Shown here: in pieces, positions 18,857 to 28,136 of the stretch
How the letters are laid out: each line of letters starts with the position of its first letter
Numbering within the stretch: position 1 is the first letter of the stretch
Assembly (NCBI GenBank): GCA_030698805.1
Contig: JAUYMA010000010.1
Coordinates: 124,001-188,000 of the forward strand
Reading direction: 5' to 3'
Length of the DNA: 64,000 nt
Origin: Nanobdellota archaeon
GTDB lineage: Archaea > Nanobdellota > Nanobdellia > Pacearchaeales > GW2011-AR1
Made by a program: the position numbers and the translations under genes
Notes under the pieces: generated by a model
The model's database searches: none
Seen by the model: the letters and a program-made list of their open reading frames with translations, nothing else
Told to the model about the DNA's origin: nothing

Positions 18857-19240
18857 TTACCTATATGCTAAATGAATTGTTCTTTGTTCCGCATATTGTC
18901 CCCTGTCATCAACAATACGAATGTCTGGAATCTCAATGCACATTTCATCAGGCCATATTGGGGGGCCATTTAACAACTCACATTTCAATGAAACGTGGGC
19001 GATGAAATGTCCTACGGCACGATTGTGCCCTCCTGCTGGTTGAGAATTATGAGCATTTTCTCTTAAGGGAGAGATATAAAATATGTTTTCTCTATCATAA
19101 TGGACTGGAACAGGAGGAAAGTCATCTCTTGCTTCTATTCCTCTTATGATTGCATCGACCACTAAATCGCTCTTCTCTGTTTCCCAGCCAAACAGCCTTT
19201 GGATTCTCCAATCAAGATAAAATATTTTTTCGGAAGACAT
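18857..19240 (-). CDS. ParB/sulfiredoxin-fold-like small protein
   Basis: The ATG at 19240 gives a 127-aa protein. A longer frame upstream would overlap the divergent ABC exporter and its promoter and is not supported. The middle (DLVVDAIIRGIEARDDFPPVPVHYDRENIFYIS ... GGHNRA) resembles the ParB N-terminal/sulfiredoxin fold, where a G-H-x-R motif binds nucleotide or DNA. It lacks the ParB HTH, so if the assignment holds it would be a stand-alone domain. An AT-rich TATA-like element near 19265-19290 serves the minus strand. Confidence 0.5.
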   Translation of the reverse strand: MSSEKIFYLDWRIQRLFGWETEKSDLVVDAIIRGIEARDDFPPVPVHYDRENIFYISPLRENAHNSQPAGGHNRAVGHFIAHVSLKCELLNGPPIWPDEMCIEIPDIRIVDDRGQYAEQRTIHLAYR

Positions 19241-19364
19241 AAAGAATATTCGATAACTAACTACTAATATAACATGTGAAAGAGGGTTTATATATTTTTT
19301 GTATATTGTCATCACTATATAGTAACATTTATATAGAAGAGGAAATAAGGAATTTTGAGGCAAA

Positions 19365-21125
19365 GTGGTGAATACAAAAACCAGGTATCCGCTTAAGGCA
19401 TTTATTAGAGATTTATGGCATTTCTTAGAAGGAAATAGGTCAAAGTATGTTTTCTTTGTTTTTTTGAGAGCAATTTCTGAATTAGCTCCTTTTGCATTGG
19501 CATACACTCTTGGATTGACAATTGATTTCTTTACTTATTATGAGAAGGGGCAGCCATTAACAACTTTTTACATTCTTGTTGCAATTAATGGATTTTTAGG
19601 CGCCTTGCAGGTATGGACAAGAATGTACGCAAAGCTCCAATGCAGTGTTATCGGAGCAAAAACAAGACAGAAAGTAAGGGAACTTTCTATATCCAAGCTA
19701 ATGGATCTTGAATTAGAATGGCATGAGAAAGAAGGTAGCGGATCTAAAATACAAAAGATAAACCAGGGCAGCGGACATATATACAAATTTTTCTCAGATT
19801 ACACTAACAATAGATCAGTATCTGTCCTCATAGGTATTTTTGGAAGCTTGGGCATCTTTTTATTTCTTGGATGGAAATATTCATTATTTAGTCTTGCTTA
19901 TGCGGGTATTTTCTTAGCAACTGAATATTATTTTAGCAGAAAAATAAGTGTATTGACTGATAATTTGAATAGAATAGCAGAAAAAGTTAGCGGCAAAATT
20001 CATGAGTCCACTTCTAACGTACTTTCAGTAAAAGCTTTGGGATTGCGAGGTATTTTTGAAGAGTCAACAAGAGATCATGAGAATAAGTATTTTAAGATGT
20101 GGTATTCTGCCAAGAAAACAGGAAATAGGAAAGAAATTGTTATTAAAACGTTTGCCGCAGTAGGATATGCACTCTTCCTTCTTATAGTGGGAATTGATTT
20201 TGTTCAGGGGGTAATCACTCTAGGTTCAATTCTTGTGTTTGCAGCCTATTTTGATAAACTAAGGTCTTCTCTTAATGAAGTAAATGGAATGATTAACGAC
20301 TTTATAGATATCAAATCTGCTACAGGTAGACTCATGACTATTCTTGGCAGAGATATTTTTGATAGAGAATCTGATACTTTGCTTGAAATCCCTAAGAATT
20401 GGCGGAAAATAGAATTCAGAAATGTAGACTTCTCCTATAAAAGAAAATTAGTTTTAAGAAATTTCAATTTGGCAATCCAGAGAGGCGAAAAGATAGGACT
20501 TGTAGGGCGCTCAGGGTGCGGTAAATCAACCCTAACCAAGATATTATTAGGATTATATGAAGTTCAGAGCGGAGGAGTTTACATCGATGGAATTGATATA
20601 AGAAAATTCAAGCATAGTTCTATTACTAATACTATAACTGCGGTTTTACAAGACTCTGAGATGTTTGACATGACTCTGGCAGAGAACATTGCAATATCTT
20701 CTCTAAAGAAGAGCCAGGGTCTGCTTGTTAAGTCCATTAAAGTATCATCATTAGAAGAAGTGATAAAAAGAATGCCTAGAGGATTGCACACGCTTTTAGG
20801 AGAAAAAGGATATAGAGTAAGCGGCGGAGAAAGGCAGAGAATAGGAATTGCCAGAGCATTTTACAAAAACAGCCCTATTATTATTTTAGATGAAGCTACC
20901 TCGCATCTTGACAGCAAGACAGAGCATGTAATTCAAGAACAGTTGGAAAAAGAACTTGAAGACAAAACATTGATTGTAATTGCCCATAGGCTTTCAACTC
21001 TGAAAAATGTAGACAGAATTATTGTCATGGAAAATGGCAAGATCATAGAACAAGGCAAATTCCATGATCTTATAAAAAACAAAAATGGATTCTATCAATT
21101 GTATAAGATGCAGAATAAACTCTAA
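19365..21125 (+). CDS. ABC exporter half-transporter
   Basis: This 586-aa type I ABC exporter has a membrane domain with about six TM segments (residues 1-320), then an ATPase domain with Walker A VGRSGCGKST (near 385), signature VSGGERQRIGIARA (near 485) and Walker B IIILDEATSHLD (near 507). It probably forms a homodimer exporting lipid, peptide or drug. The start is GTG; TATA ATTTATATAG at 19328-19337 lies about 30 bases upstream, and a second GTG follows directly at 19368. Confidence 0.9.
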   Translation: MVNTKTRYPLKAFIRDLWHFLEGNRSKYVFFVFLRAISELAPFALAYTLGLTIDFFTYYEKGQPLTTFYILVAINGFLGALQVWTRMYAKLQCSVIGAKTRQKVRELSISKLMDLELEWHEKEGSGSKIQKINQGSGHIYKFFSDYTNNRSVSVLIGIFGSLGIFLFLGWKYSLFSLAYAGIFLATEYYFSRKISVLTDNLNRIAEKVSGKIHESTSNVLSVKALGLRGIFEESTRDHENKYFKMWYSAKKTGNRKEIVIKTFAAVGYALFLLIVGIDFVQGVITLGSILVFAAYFDKLRSSLNEVNGMINDFIDIKSATGRLMTILGRDIFDRESDTLLEIPKNWRKIEFRNVDFSYKRKLVLRNFNLAIQRGEKIGLVGRSGCGKSTLTKILLGLYEVQSGGVYIDGIDIRKFKHSSITNTITAVLQDSEMFDMTLAENIAISSLKKSQGLLVKSIKVSSLEEVIKRMPRGLHTLLGEKGYRVSGGERQRIGIARAFYKNSPIIILDEATSHLDSKTEHVIQEQLEKELEDKTLIVIAHRLSTLKNVDRIIVMENGKIIEQGKFHDLIKNKNGFYQLYKMQNKL

Positions 21126-21187
21126 ACTCTTATTTATTGTAACTATAAAATGATAATTTTATAAACTCTAAGATTTCTCCTTATTTT

Positions 21188-21661
21188 ATGTCCAATTTAG
21201 AATCCATAACTAATAATGAATCTAATCCCTGTTTATTTAGAAGAATCTCTGATTTTGGAAGCAAGTTCATAGATTATAAAATGGGATTAATTGGTGCTGG
21301 AATTATGAGCAGTCTTGTTTTCGGCGTCAATTATTATGAAACACAGGAATTGTTAGGTTCATCTACTGCTGCTCTAAAACAAGCCGCTTATACCTTTTTC
21401 GTAGGAGGTTTAATAATAAAAAGTTGTGAATATTTGGCTACGAGAATAAAGAATAAATCTTCAGCTATCGCTAATGCAATAATTCTACCTTCAGCACTAA
21501 CTTTAACACTTACTTATGGTATGCACAACTTGAAAGGAACCCCTGAACCTGAGAGATCAACAATTCCAACAATAGTCATAATTCCGGCAACAGCTTATTG
21601 GGCAACAAGAAAAAGAAGACAACATGATGATGTTTCCGAACTTTTAGAAAAAAATAATTAA
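21188..21661 (+). CDS. Unknown membrane protein
   Basis: This 157-aa protein has about four hydrophobic segments (near residues 35-53, 65-83, 97-115 and 122-140) and a short charged cytoplasmic tail. TATA TTTTATAAAC (about 21157-21166) sits roughly 27 bases before the ATG, and a GTAACTA half-site lies further upstream. It overlaps the convergent EncFtn-like gene by 4 bp. No family recognised. Confidence 0.65.
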   Translation: MSNLESITNNESNPCLFRRISDFGSKFIDYKMGLIGAGIMSSLVFGVNYYETQELLGSSTAALKQAAYTFFVGGLIIKSCEYLATRIKNKSSAIANAIILPSALTLTLTYGMHNLKGTPEPERSTIPTIVIIPATAYWATRKRRQHDDVSELLEKNN

Positions 21662-21981
21662 TCGTTCTCTATTATTTCTTCGGCTTTTTCAGCGTTTTCT
21701 AGAATATCGCCATCTTTGAAGAGAATTTCTTTCAATACTGCCCGCCATTGAGGCATTTTTCTTGTTAAATATTCTAGATCTATGGCAAAATGCTCGAACT
21801 CTTCCTTCTGCGCATGAGCCATCAATGCTTTAACTTCAGGATCTTTAGATACATGAATCCTTTGATTATACCAATTAATAGCGTCTGCCTCTTCTACGAG
21901 AGATGCAAACATGCGCGCCATATCCCTCACTTCATCACTTAGCTCTTCAACCGGCTCGTGATATTGATCTGTTCCTGCCAT
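21658..21981 (-). CDS. Encapsulated-ferritin-like (EncFtn) protein
   Basis: This 107-aa two-helix protein matches the EncFtn family of iron-oxidising mini-ferritins. A helix carries EE-x5-NWYNQRI (E31, W37, Y38) and a second helix carries KEEFEH (E61, H64). This spacing matches the ferroxidase ligands of EncFtn, which form at the interface between two subunits in a ring-shaped decamer. The usual C-terminal encapsulin-targeting peptide is not visible and no shell gene is in the window. It likely handles iron or oxidative stress. A TATA (TTTTATATA, near 22003-22011) lies just upstream. Confidence 0.8.
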   Translation of the reverse strand: MAGTDQYHEPVEELSDEVRDMARMFASLVEEADAINWYNQRIHVSKDPEVKALMAHAQKEEFEHFAIDLEYLTRKMPQWRAVLKEILFKDGDILENAEKAEEIIEND

Positions 21982-22015
21982 TATTATAAAAAGTCAAAGA
22001 AGTATATAAAATTTA

Positions 22016-23023
22016 CTAGTATCTTAATTTAACAATTCTTACCTGAGAATCAGGATTACCCTGGTAATTATCTGTTCTAAGACCACAAGTGTTGAAAACT
22101 CTAAACACTCTTTGATATTCTCTAGCCCTCATCTGAAGGGGATCAAATGGCTCGAAAAGTTTAAGCAATGCCTGCCTAGCTTTTTTCTCAAAGCGTGGAT
22201 TTAATAGTAACGAAATGGCGCTAATACTTATTTCAGCTAAATCAAATGTGCCGTTAAATCCATTTTTAGAGGTAAAACAATAGTCATCTATTAATCTAAT
22301 ATTTTTCTTCTTAGCAAAGTAGCTCATTGTGCCTCTTAGACAATTTTTTATCTGCCCCCCTGCAAAATAGATATTCTTCCAAGAATATTCTAGAATTCCG
22401 CCAAATATTTTTCTGCCTTTCTCTGAAGATTCAAACTCTAAGCTCTCTTCTAAACCATTTCCATCGTCCCCTAAGATCCTTCCCGATAAAGGGTAAGTTG
22501 GTAAAACATAAGTTCTCTGGCCTCGCATTATTTGGCCATTTAGATAAGGCACGAATCCGACTGTTGGACTTTCTATTGCCAGATAATCATGACTCCCTAA
22601 CTCCTCACAAGGGACAGTTAGAATAACCGGGATGTCCTTTTCTCGAGCTAAATCTAGCGCAGACTCGGTTTTCAATTCTTCATAAAAATATTTCAAACGA
22701 TCAAATCTCAGAAATGCTAATTTAGCTAATTGATTATTGAAAAATGAAAGATCTCTGCTATTCAAATGTTTATGAATTCCCCTCTTTTTCAATATATCCT
22801 GGACCATATCAATAAAATCATTTGCATTACACATAGATTCTGCAGCCAAGGCTGTTCTTCTCCAACCTGGATGAGAGATTACCATTATTTCTCCCCTTTC
22901 ATAATCTTCTGGAGTCATAGCTGAAGGGAGAGGTGCTGCAATATTTCTTATCCTATACGCAGTATCCCTAACTAAAACTCTGCTCTCTAAAGTATTTTGT
23001 CCTGAACTTGCTAACAATTTCAT
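22016..23023 (-). CDS. Unknown 335-aa protein
   Basis: This is a soluble protein with no recognisable motif. It contains an early ISHPGWRRTALAAESMCN stretch, a central region with YLAIESPTVGFVPYLNGQ, and a C-terminal helical part (LLNPRFEKKARQALLKLF). It is not an encapsulin shell despite lying next to the EncFtn gene. Its promoter (TATA 23066-23059) carries a 26-base element shared almost perfectly with the receiver-like gene at 31620-32033. Confidence 0.65.
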   Translation of the reverse strand: MKLLASSGQNTLESRVLVRDTAYRIRNIAAPLPSAMTPEDYERGEIMVISHPGWRRTALAAESMCNANDFIDMVQDILKKRGIHKHLNSRDLSFFNNQLAKLAFLRFDRLKYFYEELKTESALDLAREKDIPVILTVPCEELGSHDYLAIESPTVGFVPYLNGQIMRGQRTYVLPTYPLSGRILGDDGNGLEESLEFESSEKGRKIFGGILEYSWKNIYFAGGQIKNCLRGTMSYFAKKKNIRLIDDYCFTSKNGFNGTFDLAEISISAISLLLNPRFEKKARQALLKLFEPFDPLQMRAREYQRVFRVFNTCGLRTDNYQGNPDSQVRIVKLRY

Positions 23024-23033
23024 AGGTATTATT

Positions 23034-23059
23034 CAGAAACAGTCTGAGGCTGATCACCT
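23034..23059 (-). promoter_or_regulatory. Shared 26-base promoter element, copy 1
   Basis: Twenty-five of 26 bases match 32044-32069. Here it lies between the TATA box and the predicted transcription start of the 335-aa gene, and 11 bases before its ATG. The other copy has the same 11-base distance to its gene. Core on the minus strand: CAGCCTCAGACTG. Confidence 0.7.
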
Positions 23060-23113
23060 TTTATATGGTAAAATTTGAGGGTTTAAAATCATTTGCAAAT
23101 AGCATTGTTTATT

Positions 23114-23132
23114 ATAACTATAAAGTAGTATA
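23114..23132. promoter_or_regulatory. Palindromic site upstream of HExxH gene
   Basis: ATAACTA-TAAAG-TAGTATA is a weaker member of the GTAACTA-N5-TAGTTAC family, lying about 11 bp upstream of the TATA TTTATATAT (23144-23152). It keeps the 5-base spacer and the inner TA..TA of each arm. Confidence 0.45.
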
Positions 23133-23172
23133 ATAAGTAAAAATTTATATATGTGATTTGGAGGAATTTAAT

Positions 23173-24099
23173 ATGGTAAGAATATCAAATGGCAAAATAA
23201 GACTAGAAGATAAAATTATCGACTTAACAGAGTTTCAAGTTAGAAACAAAACTACTGAACAAGATTTGGAGAGACATTATGATTCTTTTATAGGACATGC
23301 TCCAGAAATTAGAGATTATTTTGAAGAAAGAGAAGCTTTTAATGAAGTTTTGGACAATGCTGCGAGGGGAAAAAGGCCGAAACTTATTGCAAGAGAGACA
23401 AAGTACCCATTCTTATGGGCATTTAGGTCAGGGTATAGGCCTCTTCTCTTCTTGAAACCTTCAGAAAGAAGATTGAATGATGATTATTTTATGACTCCTC
23501 ACTGCATCACCGCTGTCCCAATCAGAAAACAACCTACAATGATAGTCCAAGAGGATAGAGAGCCTGTGGATGAGGCTTTGAGAGAAGATATTAGAAAGAA
23601 ATTTGAGAAATATCCTGGCTATGAGGGCATATTAGAGATTCCAGATGATAGATCTCAACCTTTAACCAAAGCAATAGTCTTCCATGAAGGATTGCATTAT
23701 TTAATTGCTAGATATCAAGCTTATACTGGGAGAAAATTCTTAGATATTACAAAGAAGCATAATTTTTCTGGAACTGAAATCTATCAAGCAGAACACGCAA
23801 TACATGAAAAGGTGGTTGAGATATTTACAGATCAGCTCTTAAATCATGATCCAGATGCTCAATTTGAAGAGAGATGGTCATTTTATGATTCTTCTAATGG
23901 AATAAGTCATTCAATTAGGCTCTCTTCCGCCATAGGTGTAGGCATGCTGCTAGGGAGTTCTCTTTCCCAGCCAAGCCTCTTGCCTTTGGCTTTAATTCCA
24001 GGAAGAATCAGGGATTATGCTTTAATGAAATATAAGCAATCAAAGAGAAAAGAATTATTGAGTTTTAAAGGAAAGCCTGAATTCAGTTTTAAATTTTAG
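23173..24099 (+). CDS. HExxH zinc metalloprotease-like protein
   Basis: This is a 308-aa protein from the ATG at 23173, chosen because GGAGG at 23160-23164 stands 8 bases before it; an in-frame TTG at 23158 would lie inside that ribosome-binding site. It contains the zinc-peptidase signature HEGLH (residues 171-175) and, about 40 residues later, a helix with E212/E216 and D220 (EKVVEIFTD), a gluzincin-like third-ligand arrangement. A mildly hydrophobic segment near 255-275 may touch the membrane. Substrate unknown. It is controlled by the palindrome at 23114 and overlaps the convergent 24089 gene by 11 bp. Confidence 0.7.
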   Translation: MVRISNGKIRLEDKIIDLTEFQVRNKTTEQDLERHYDSFIGHAPEIRDYFEEREAFNEVLDNAARGKRPKLIARETKYPFLWAFRSGYRPLLFLKPSERRLNDDYFMTPHCITAVPIRKQPTMIVQEDREPVDEALREDIRKKFEKYPGYEGILEIPDDRSQPLTKAIVFHEGLHYLIARYQAYTGRKFLDITKKHNFSGTEIYQAEHAIHEKVVEIFTDQLLNHDPDAQFEERWSFYDSSNGISHSIRLSSAIGVGMLLGSSLSQPSLLPLALIPGRIRDYALMKYKQSKRKELLSFKGKPEFSFKF

Positions 24100-25648
24100 A
24101 CCTTTTATTATTTCTGCTTAAGATCGGGCACAAAGATATCCTGCACTGAGAGCATCTGCGTAGATCAGAACATCCGCGGCAACTACATTCTTTCATCGGC
24201 CTAAATTGATTTTCCGAAAGGAAATTTCCGCATGTGCTGCATTGCTTGGTGCATGCCTTACAGCCTGAAGCAGTTAGATTTTCAGAACATTTATGGCAAG
24301 CTAAACGTCTGCAAGATAGACAACGTTTCATCTGTTTTATTGAGTTCTTGTTGGAACAGAATGCGCAAGATTGTATACAATTTGAACAAATCTTTAATTG
24401 CGACTGGGAAGATGATTGCGAGGTAAAATGCCTTGAACAGATCTGCTGACTGCATTCAGTACATCTATCCAAACATTTTCTACACGATTCTTGCCCACAC
24501 TGGGTGCAAAGTCTTACTGAACATGCCTTGCACTTTGGCCTTCTACAGGTTGGGCAGGAAGAAATACAAGAAGAGCACGCAGCATGGCCTGAAGAGCAGA
24601 GAGTTGTTGATTTTAATGGAAGAGAACAGACCTCACAAGGAACAGGAGTTATCTCTCCAGTCACCGTATTATAAGCTATTTCAAATTCTTTTCCTAAAAC
24701 ATCTGGAGAGCGCAAGGAAAATGAGCAGGAATGAATTGGATAATAAATGAGAGTGGTGTTAATTAACTTATTATCTATGGATAAGCTATGTTTATGCATC
24801 TCATCATTGATGAAAAATTCTTTTTCCTTCAGAAGTTTCTCCATTGTCTTCTCTGATTCAAATTTTTCTAATATATCTTTAGCTCTGTCCAATTTAGCCT
24901 TAGAATTAGGCACATCCTTTCCTGAAAGCAAATTTGTTTTAATGTCCTCAATTATTTGTTTTTGTTTCTCAGATTCTTTGGTGTGCTCTTGAATATTTTT
25001 GTCATAATGTTCTGTAACTCTTTTAATTTCTTTATCCAGGGTTTGCGACAGCTGATCGCTAACTTCTTTTATCTTGGGATCGAGCAAAGAACGAAGATGA
25101 GACTTTGCTATTGAATAGGCTGGCTTTATATCTCCGAATGAAATTTCTTCCTTGGCACCATTTGAAGTTTTATAATTTGATAAGTCGAAATTTATTACCT
25201 TCCCATCTTGGATATAAACTTCTGTTATCTTTTGCTCTTTTTCATTTACATATTGCAAAGTTGTTAAGAAAGTGAATCTCTCGATGAGAATGAATTGGGA
25301 CCTTTTATGGAAATTGTAAAAATCACAATTTTGCAGCCCTAATGAATCTCTTATAGTTGAGTGCAAGTCTTTCTGAGACTCTATTTTTAATAATGCTGTT
25401 TGACCAACACTCTCCAAATAACTGGCCATTGCTTTTAGAAGAAATCCTCCTTTAGCCATAAGCTCAAAATTTTCTTTCATGTCTTCAGAGTCAAAAACAA
25501 GATAGTAAGGCCCCTTCTTCCCTGCAAAACTTTCAAAGCTTTTTGGAATGTTTCTAACAATCAAGATCTTACCATTCCAACTAACCTCGCATTTAAGATT
25601 AGTAAAGAATTCATGTGTAAATTTCTGTATTTCACTAAGACTTTCCAT
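24089..25648 (-). CDS. Cys-rich multi-zinc-finger partner of SNF2 ATPase
   Basis: This 519-aa protein has an N-terminal region of alternating strands (1-180), a coiled-coil-like charged stretch (about 195-290) and a C-terminal ~190 residues packed with cysteines. These form at least six CxxC knuckles (CEVC, CSSC-x-SCPTC, CKAC, CTQC, CRKC, CTEC, CSNC ... CSTC, CSQC), plausibly a tandem array of RING/zinc-ribbon-like units. It overlaps the SNF2 gene by 14 bp, so the two are translated together. A role in DNA- or protein-binding by a remodelling complex is inference. Confidence 0.7.
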   Translation of the reverse strand: MESLSEIQKFTHEFFTNLKCEVSWNGKILIVRNIPKSFESFAGKKGPYYLVFDSEDMKENFELMAKGGFLLKAMASYLESVGQTALLKIESQKDLHSTIRDSLGLQNCDFYNFHKRSQFILIERFTFLTTLQYVNEKEQKITEVYIQDGKVINFDLSNYKTSNGAKEEISFGDIKPAYSIAKSHLRSLLDPKIKEVSDQLSQTLDKEIKRVTEHYDKNIQEHTKESEKQKQIIEDIKTNLLSGKDVPNSKAKLDRAKDILEKFESEKTMEKLLKEKEFFINDEMHKHSLSIDNKLINTTLIYYPIHSCSFSLRSPDVLGKEFEIAYNTVTGEITPVPCEVCSLPLKSTTLCSSGHAACSSCISSCPTCRRPKCKACSVRLCTQCGQESCRKCLDRCTECSQQICSRHFTSQSSSQSQLKICSNCIQSCAFCSNKNSIKQMKRCLSCRRLACHKCSENLTASGCKACTKQCSTCGNFLSENQFRPMKECSCRGCSDLRRCSQCRISLCPILSRNNKRSKI

Positions 25649-27419
25649 CTAAGACTCCCGAGCTTGTTTCTTTAGCTTCAGTATATTGGGCTATCCCTTC
25701 CTCTATTATTTTAGCAATCTTGTTCACATCTGAGGCGAAGATATCTAAATTGTTTTTAGAATCAATAAATGCGTTCATAAGCATTTCTTCGATTTTTGGA
25801 ATGCCCCCTATTCCTCTTTCATCTAAACCTAAATTGAACAATATTATGGGGAGCTCTCCAATAACGAGGCCTATACAACACATTTTATTGATTATCAAAT
25901 CGACAACATGCTCTTCCATGGTTCTTTTTGTTGCTAAACTATAAATGTTCATGTCCTTCTTTTGGCCGATCCTGTCTATTCTGCCGATTCTTTGCTCTAC
26001 AGCCATTGGATTCCAAGGAAGATCATAATTAATCAAATTGTTGCAGAATTGAAAATTTAGGCCTTCTGATCCTGTCTCGGTGCTTATCATTACCTGGGCT
26101 TTCTCCTTGAACTCTTTAATGATCTCGGTTTTTCCTTCCCTATCTAAACCTCCAAGAAATTTGACGATTTTTAGATTCAAAGGTTGCAATGTCTCTGCAA
26201 TATATTCAAGGGTTGAGGGATGCCTTGTGTAAATTAATATCTTTGCTTCCTTATCTTCTTTATAGATGTCTCTTACAATTTCCACCAGTTTCTCTATTTT
26301 TGAGTCTTTTTTCAATTTTTTATAATCCTCCATGATGCTTTTTGCTATTTCTCTTGTGCTATCATGATATTTTTCATCTTTAGAGATGCGATCCAGAGAT
26401 TCCATTGCGGAGCGTGAAGAACTGGTTACTTTGGGCAAAATAGCGAATATTATCAGCCTGCCGTTTATTTCACTGCCTGCCGCTGAAAAGTACTTTGTTT
26501 TTAGCAAATCACAGGTCCTTTCATAAATGTTATATTCCTCAGGCGTAAGTTCAACAGAAATAATTTTAGCCTGTCTTTTTTTATAATCCACATTGGTTTC
26601 GTCTCTTCTTCTCCTAACCATGACTTCATCAAGTTTGTGCTTTAAATCTCGAGGATTCAAAGGATATCTTTTATTTCCCTTATATAGAAATCTGGTTCTG
26701 AACTCATTTAAAGTTCCCAGATGGCCCTTTTTTAACAGGTGAAGAAGATTGTACAATTCAAGCAAATCGTTTTGAAAGGGAGTAGCTGTTAGAATGAGAA
26801 ATCTTTTCTTCTGTATCTTGTCTACAAATCTCCATCGTACAGTATTCTTGTCCTTTAGCTTATGAGCCTCATCTACAATAAGGAGATCCCAGGAGAGATC
26901 ATGCGCTTTACTATGCCTGAATTTCTTGGCATTGCTATCAAAAATCTTGACCCTATCAAGAGAAGCTATTGCAAATTTTGCATTTTCCCACTCTGATTCA
27001 TCTTCAATTATCTTAAAATCTAACTCGAACTTGCTCTTTAGCTCAGCTACCCATTGATCTACTAGTGAAGGCGGGGCAAGAATAAGCGCATTTTTGATGA
27101 ATCCTCTTTCTATGCATTCTCTCAATATTATTCCTGCGGTAATTGTCTTACCCAGTCCCACTTCATCTGCAAGCAAAGCAGTTCCATTCAAATCTCTTAA
27201 TATTTTTAGAGCTCCATTTCTTTGATGCGGCAGATCATAGTCCAGATTTTTCTTTATGCTTTCATAAGATAAAATCTCCCGAATTTCATTGTCCTGTGAA
27301 ACTTCTTCTGCATCTACTCTTAACTTTAGAATTTCCTTGGATTCAAACTCTTTCTTGTCTATCTTTTCAAATATAGCATCTTCGTCCTGAAAAGATTCTT
27401 TGATTAGTATATTAGCCAT
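25635..27419 (-). CDS. SNF2-family (RapA-like) ATPase
   Basis: This 594-aa helicase-like ATPase of superfamily 2 has motif I LLADEVGLGKTITAG (near 83), motif II LLIVDEAHKL (near 190), motif III LTATPFQN (near 217), motif V STETGSEGLNFQFCNNLINYD (near 450) and motif VI QRIGRIDRIGQ (near 482). It lacks the extra domains of bacterial RapA. SNF2 proteins translocate on dsDNA to move bound proteins; in prokaryotes they occur in transcription recycling and in defence systems. It heads a two-gene operon with the Cys-rich protein and faces a toxin-antitoxin pair. Confidence 0.9.
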   Translation of the reverse strand: MANILIKESFQDEDAIFEKIDKKEFESKEILKLRVDAEEVSQDNEIREILSYESIKKNLDYDLPHQRNGALKILRDLNGTALLADEVGLGKTITAGIILRECIERGFIKNALILAPPSLVDQWVAELKSKFELDFKIIEDESEWENAKFAIASLDRVKIFDSNAKKFRHSKAHDLSWDLLIVDEAHKLKDKNTVRWRFVDKIQKKRFLILTATPFQNDLLELYNLLHLLKKGHLGTLNEFRTRFLYKGNKRYPLNPRDLKHKLDEVMVRRRRDETNVDYKKRQAKIISVELTPEEYNIYERTCDLLKTKYFSAAGSEINGRLIIFAILPKVTSSSRSAMESLDRISKDEKYHDSTREIAKSIMEDYKKLKKDSKIEKLVEIVRDIYKEDKEAKILIYTRHPSTLEYIAETLQPLNLKIVKFLGGLDREGKTEIIKEFKEKAQVMISTETGSEGLNFQFCNNLINYDLPWNPMAVEQRIGRIDRIGQKKDMNIYSLATKRTMEEHVVDLIINKMCCIGLVIGELPIILFNLGLDERGIGGIPKIEEMLMNAFIDSKNNLDIFASDVNKIAKIIEEGIAQYTEAKETSSGVLDGKS

Positions 27420-27578
27420 CCTCTTTGTATCTAAATGAAGAAAAAATATTCTATTTAACTTTAATGGTAATTTAGGACCTAATATGCCATTATAGACTGA
27501 AACTCTGATTTTAAGAGAAAAGAAAGATTTATAAAATATAATACTTATATTAATTATAACTACTATAATAACTATAAA

Positions 27579-27785
27579 ATGGCAGATACGACAATAGCAA
27601 TAAGCAATGAACTGAAAGAAAAGATAAAGGAATTTGGGAATAAAGGAGAAACCTACTGCGATATTATAGCTCGGCTTCTAGAAAGTGCCAGGAGAAGACA
27701 ATTGCATGACTTATTAATGAATGAAGAAGACTCTATTCCCATAGAAGTAGCCATTGCTAATTCTCGAAAGAAATGGCAAAAGTAA
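27579..27785 (+). CDS. Antitoxin, VapB/RHH-like
   Basis: This 68-aa protein has a short strand followed by two helices (TIAISNELKEKIKEFG...TYCDIIARLLE), the ribbon-helix-helix pattern of archaeal antitoxins, and a tail (SIPIEVAIANSRKKW) that probably binds the toxin. It overlaps the toxin gene by 13 bp. The promoter region 27551-27578 has two direct ATAACTA copies that could be an autoregulatory site. Confidence 0.8.
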   Translation: MADTTIAISNELKEKIKEFGNKGETYCDIIARLLESARRRQLHDLLMNEEDSIPIEVAIANSRKKWQK

Positions 27786-28117
27786 TTATTACTAAAAAAT
27801 TAGAAGAAGAAGTAAATAAGATCTTTAAAAAAGAATCAATTGAAATATTCGAATCTATGAAGAAACTTGAAGAAAACCCTCATAAAGGAAAGCCAGTGGG
27901 TCAAGTTGGGGGAGTGGCCATTAAAGAATTAAAATATGAAGGCTATAGATTTTATTTTATAACTGATGGTTTCAAAATAAAAATGCTTCAAAAAGAAGAA
28001 TTAGAAGATTTGCTTATTAAATTTGTGAGAATGTCTGACAAGAAATCCCAGCAAAAAACAATTGAAGATATTAAGGACGTACTCAGAAAATTCGGAGAAG
28101 AGGGATTCTCAGGGTAA
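27773..28117 (+). CDS. RelE/ParE-family toxin
   Basis: This 114-aa protein has the RelE/ParE fold pattern: KLEEEVNKIFKKE helix, KKLEENPHKGKPV (typical of RelE 'L..NP..GK'), IKELKYEGYRFYFITDG strands and a C-terminal helix. It is likely an mRNA interferase or gyrase-type toxin neutralised by the upstream antitoxin. The C-terminus is longer than in typical RelE (~90 aa). Confidence 0.8.
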   Translation: MAKVIITKKLEEEVNKIFKKESIEIFESMKKLEENPHKGKPVGQVGGVAIKELKYEGYRFYFITDGFKIKMLQKEELEDLLIKFVRMSDKKSQQKTIEDIKDVLRKFGEEGFSG

Positions 28118-28136
28118 TTCACTCAAGGGATTTTAT

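Noticed and set aside
18857..19507. A 216-residue start for the ParB-like gene
   Set aside because: It overlaps the first ~140 bp of the divergent ABC exporter and its TATA box; the ATG at 19240 is better placed.
22016..23023. Encapsulin shell next to the EncFtn gene
   Set aside because: Length and motifs do not resemble the HK97-like shell.
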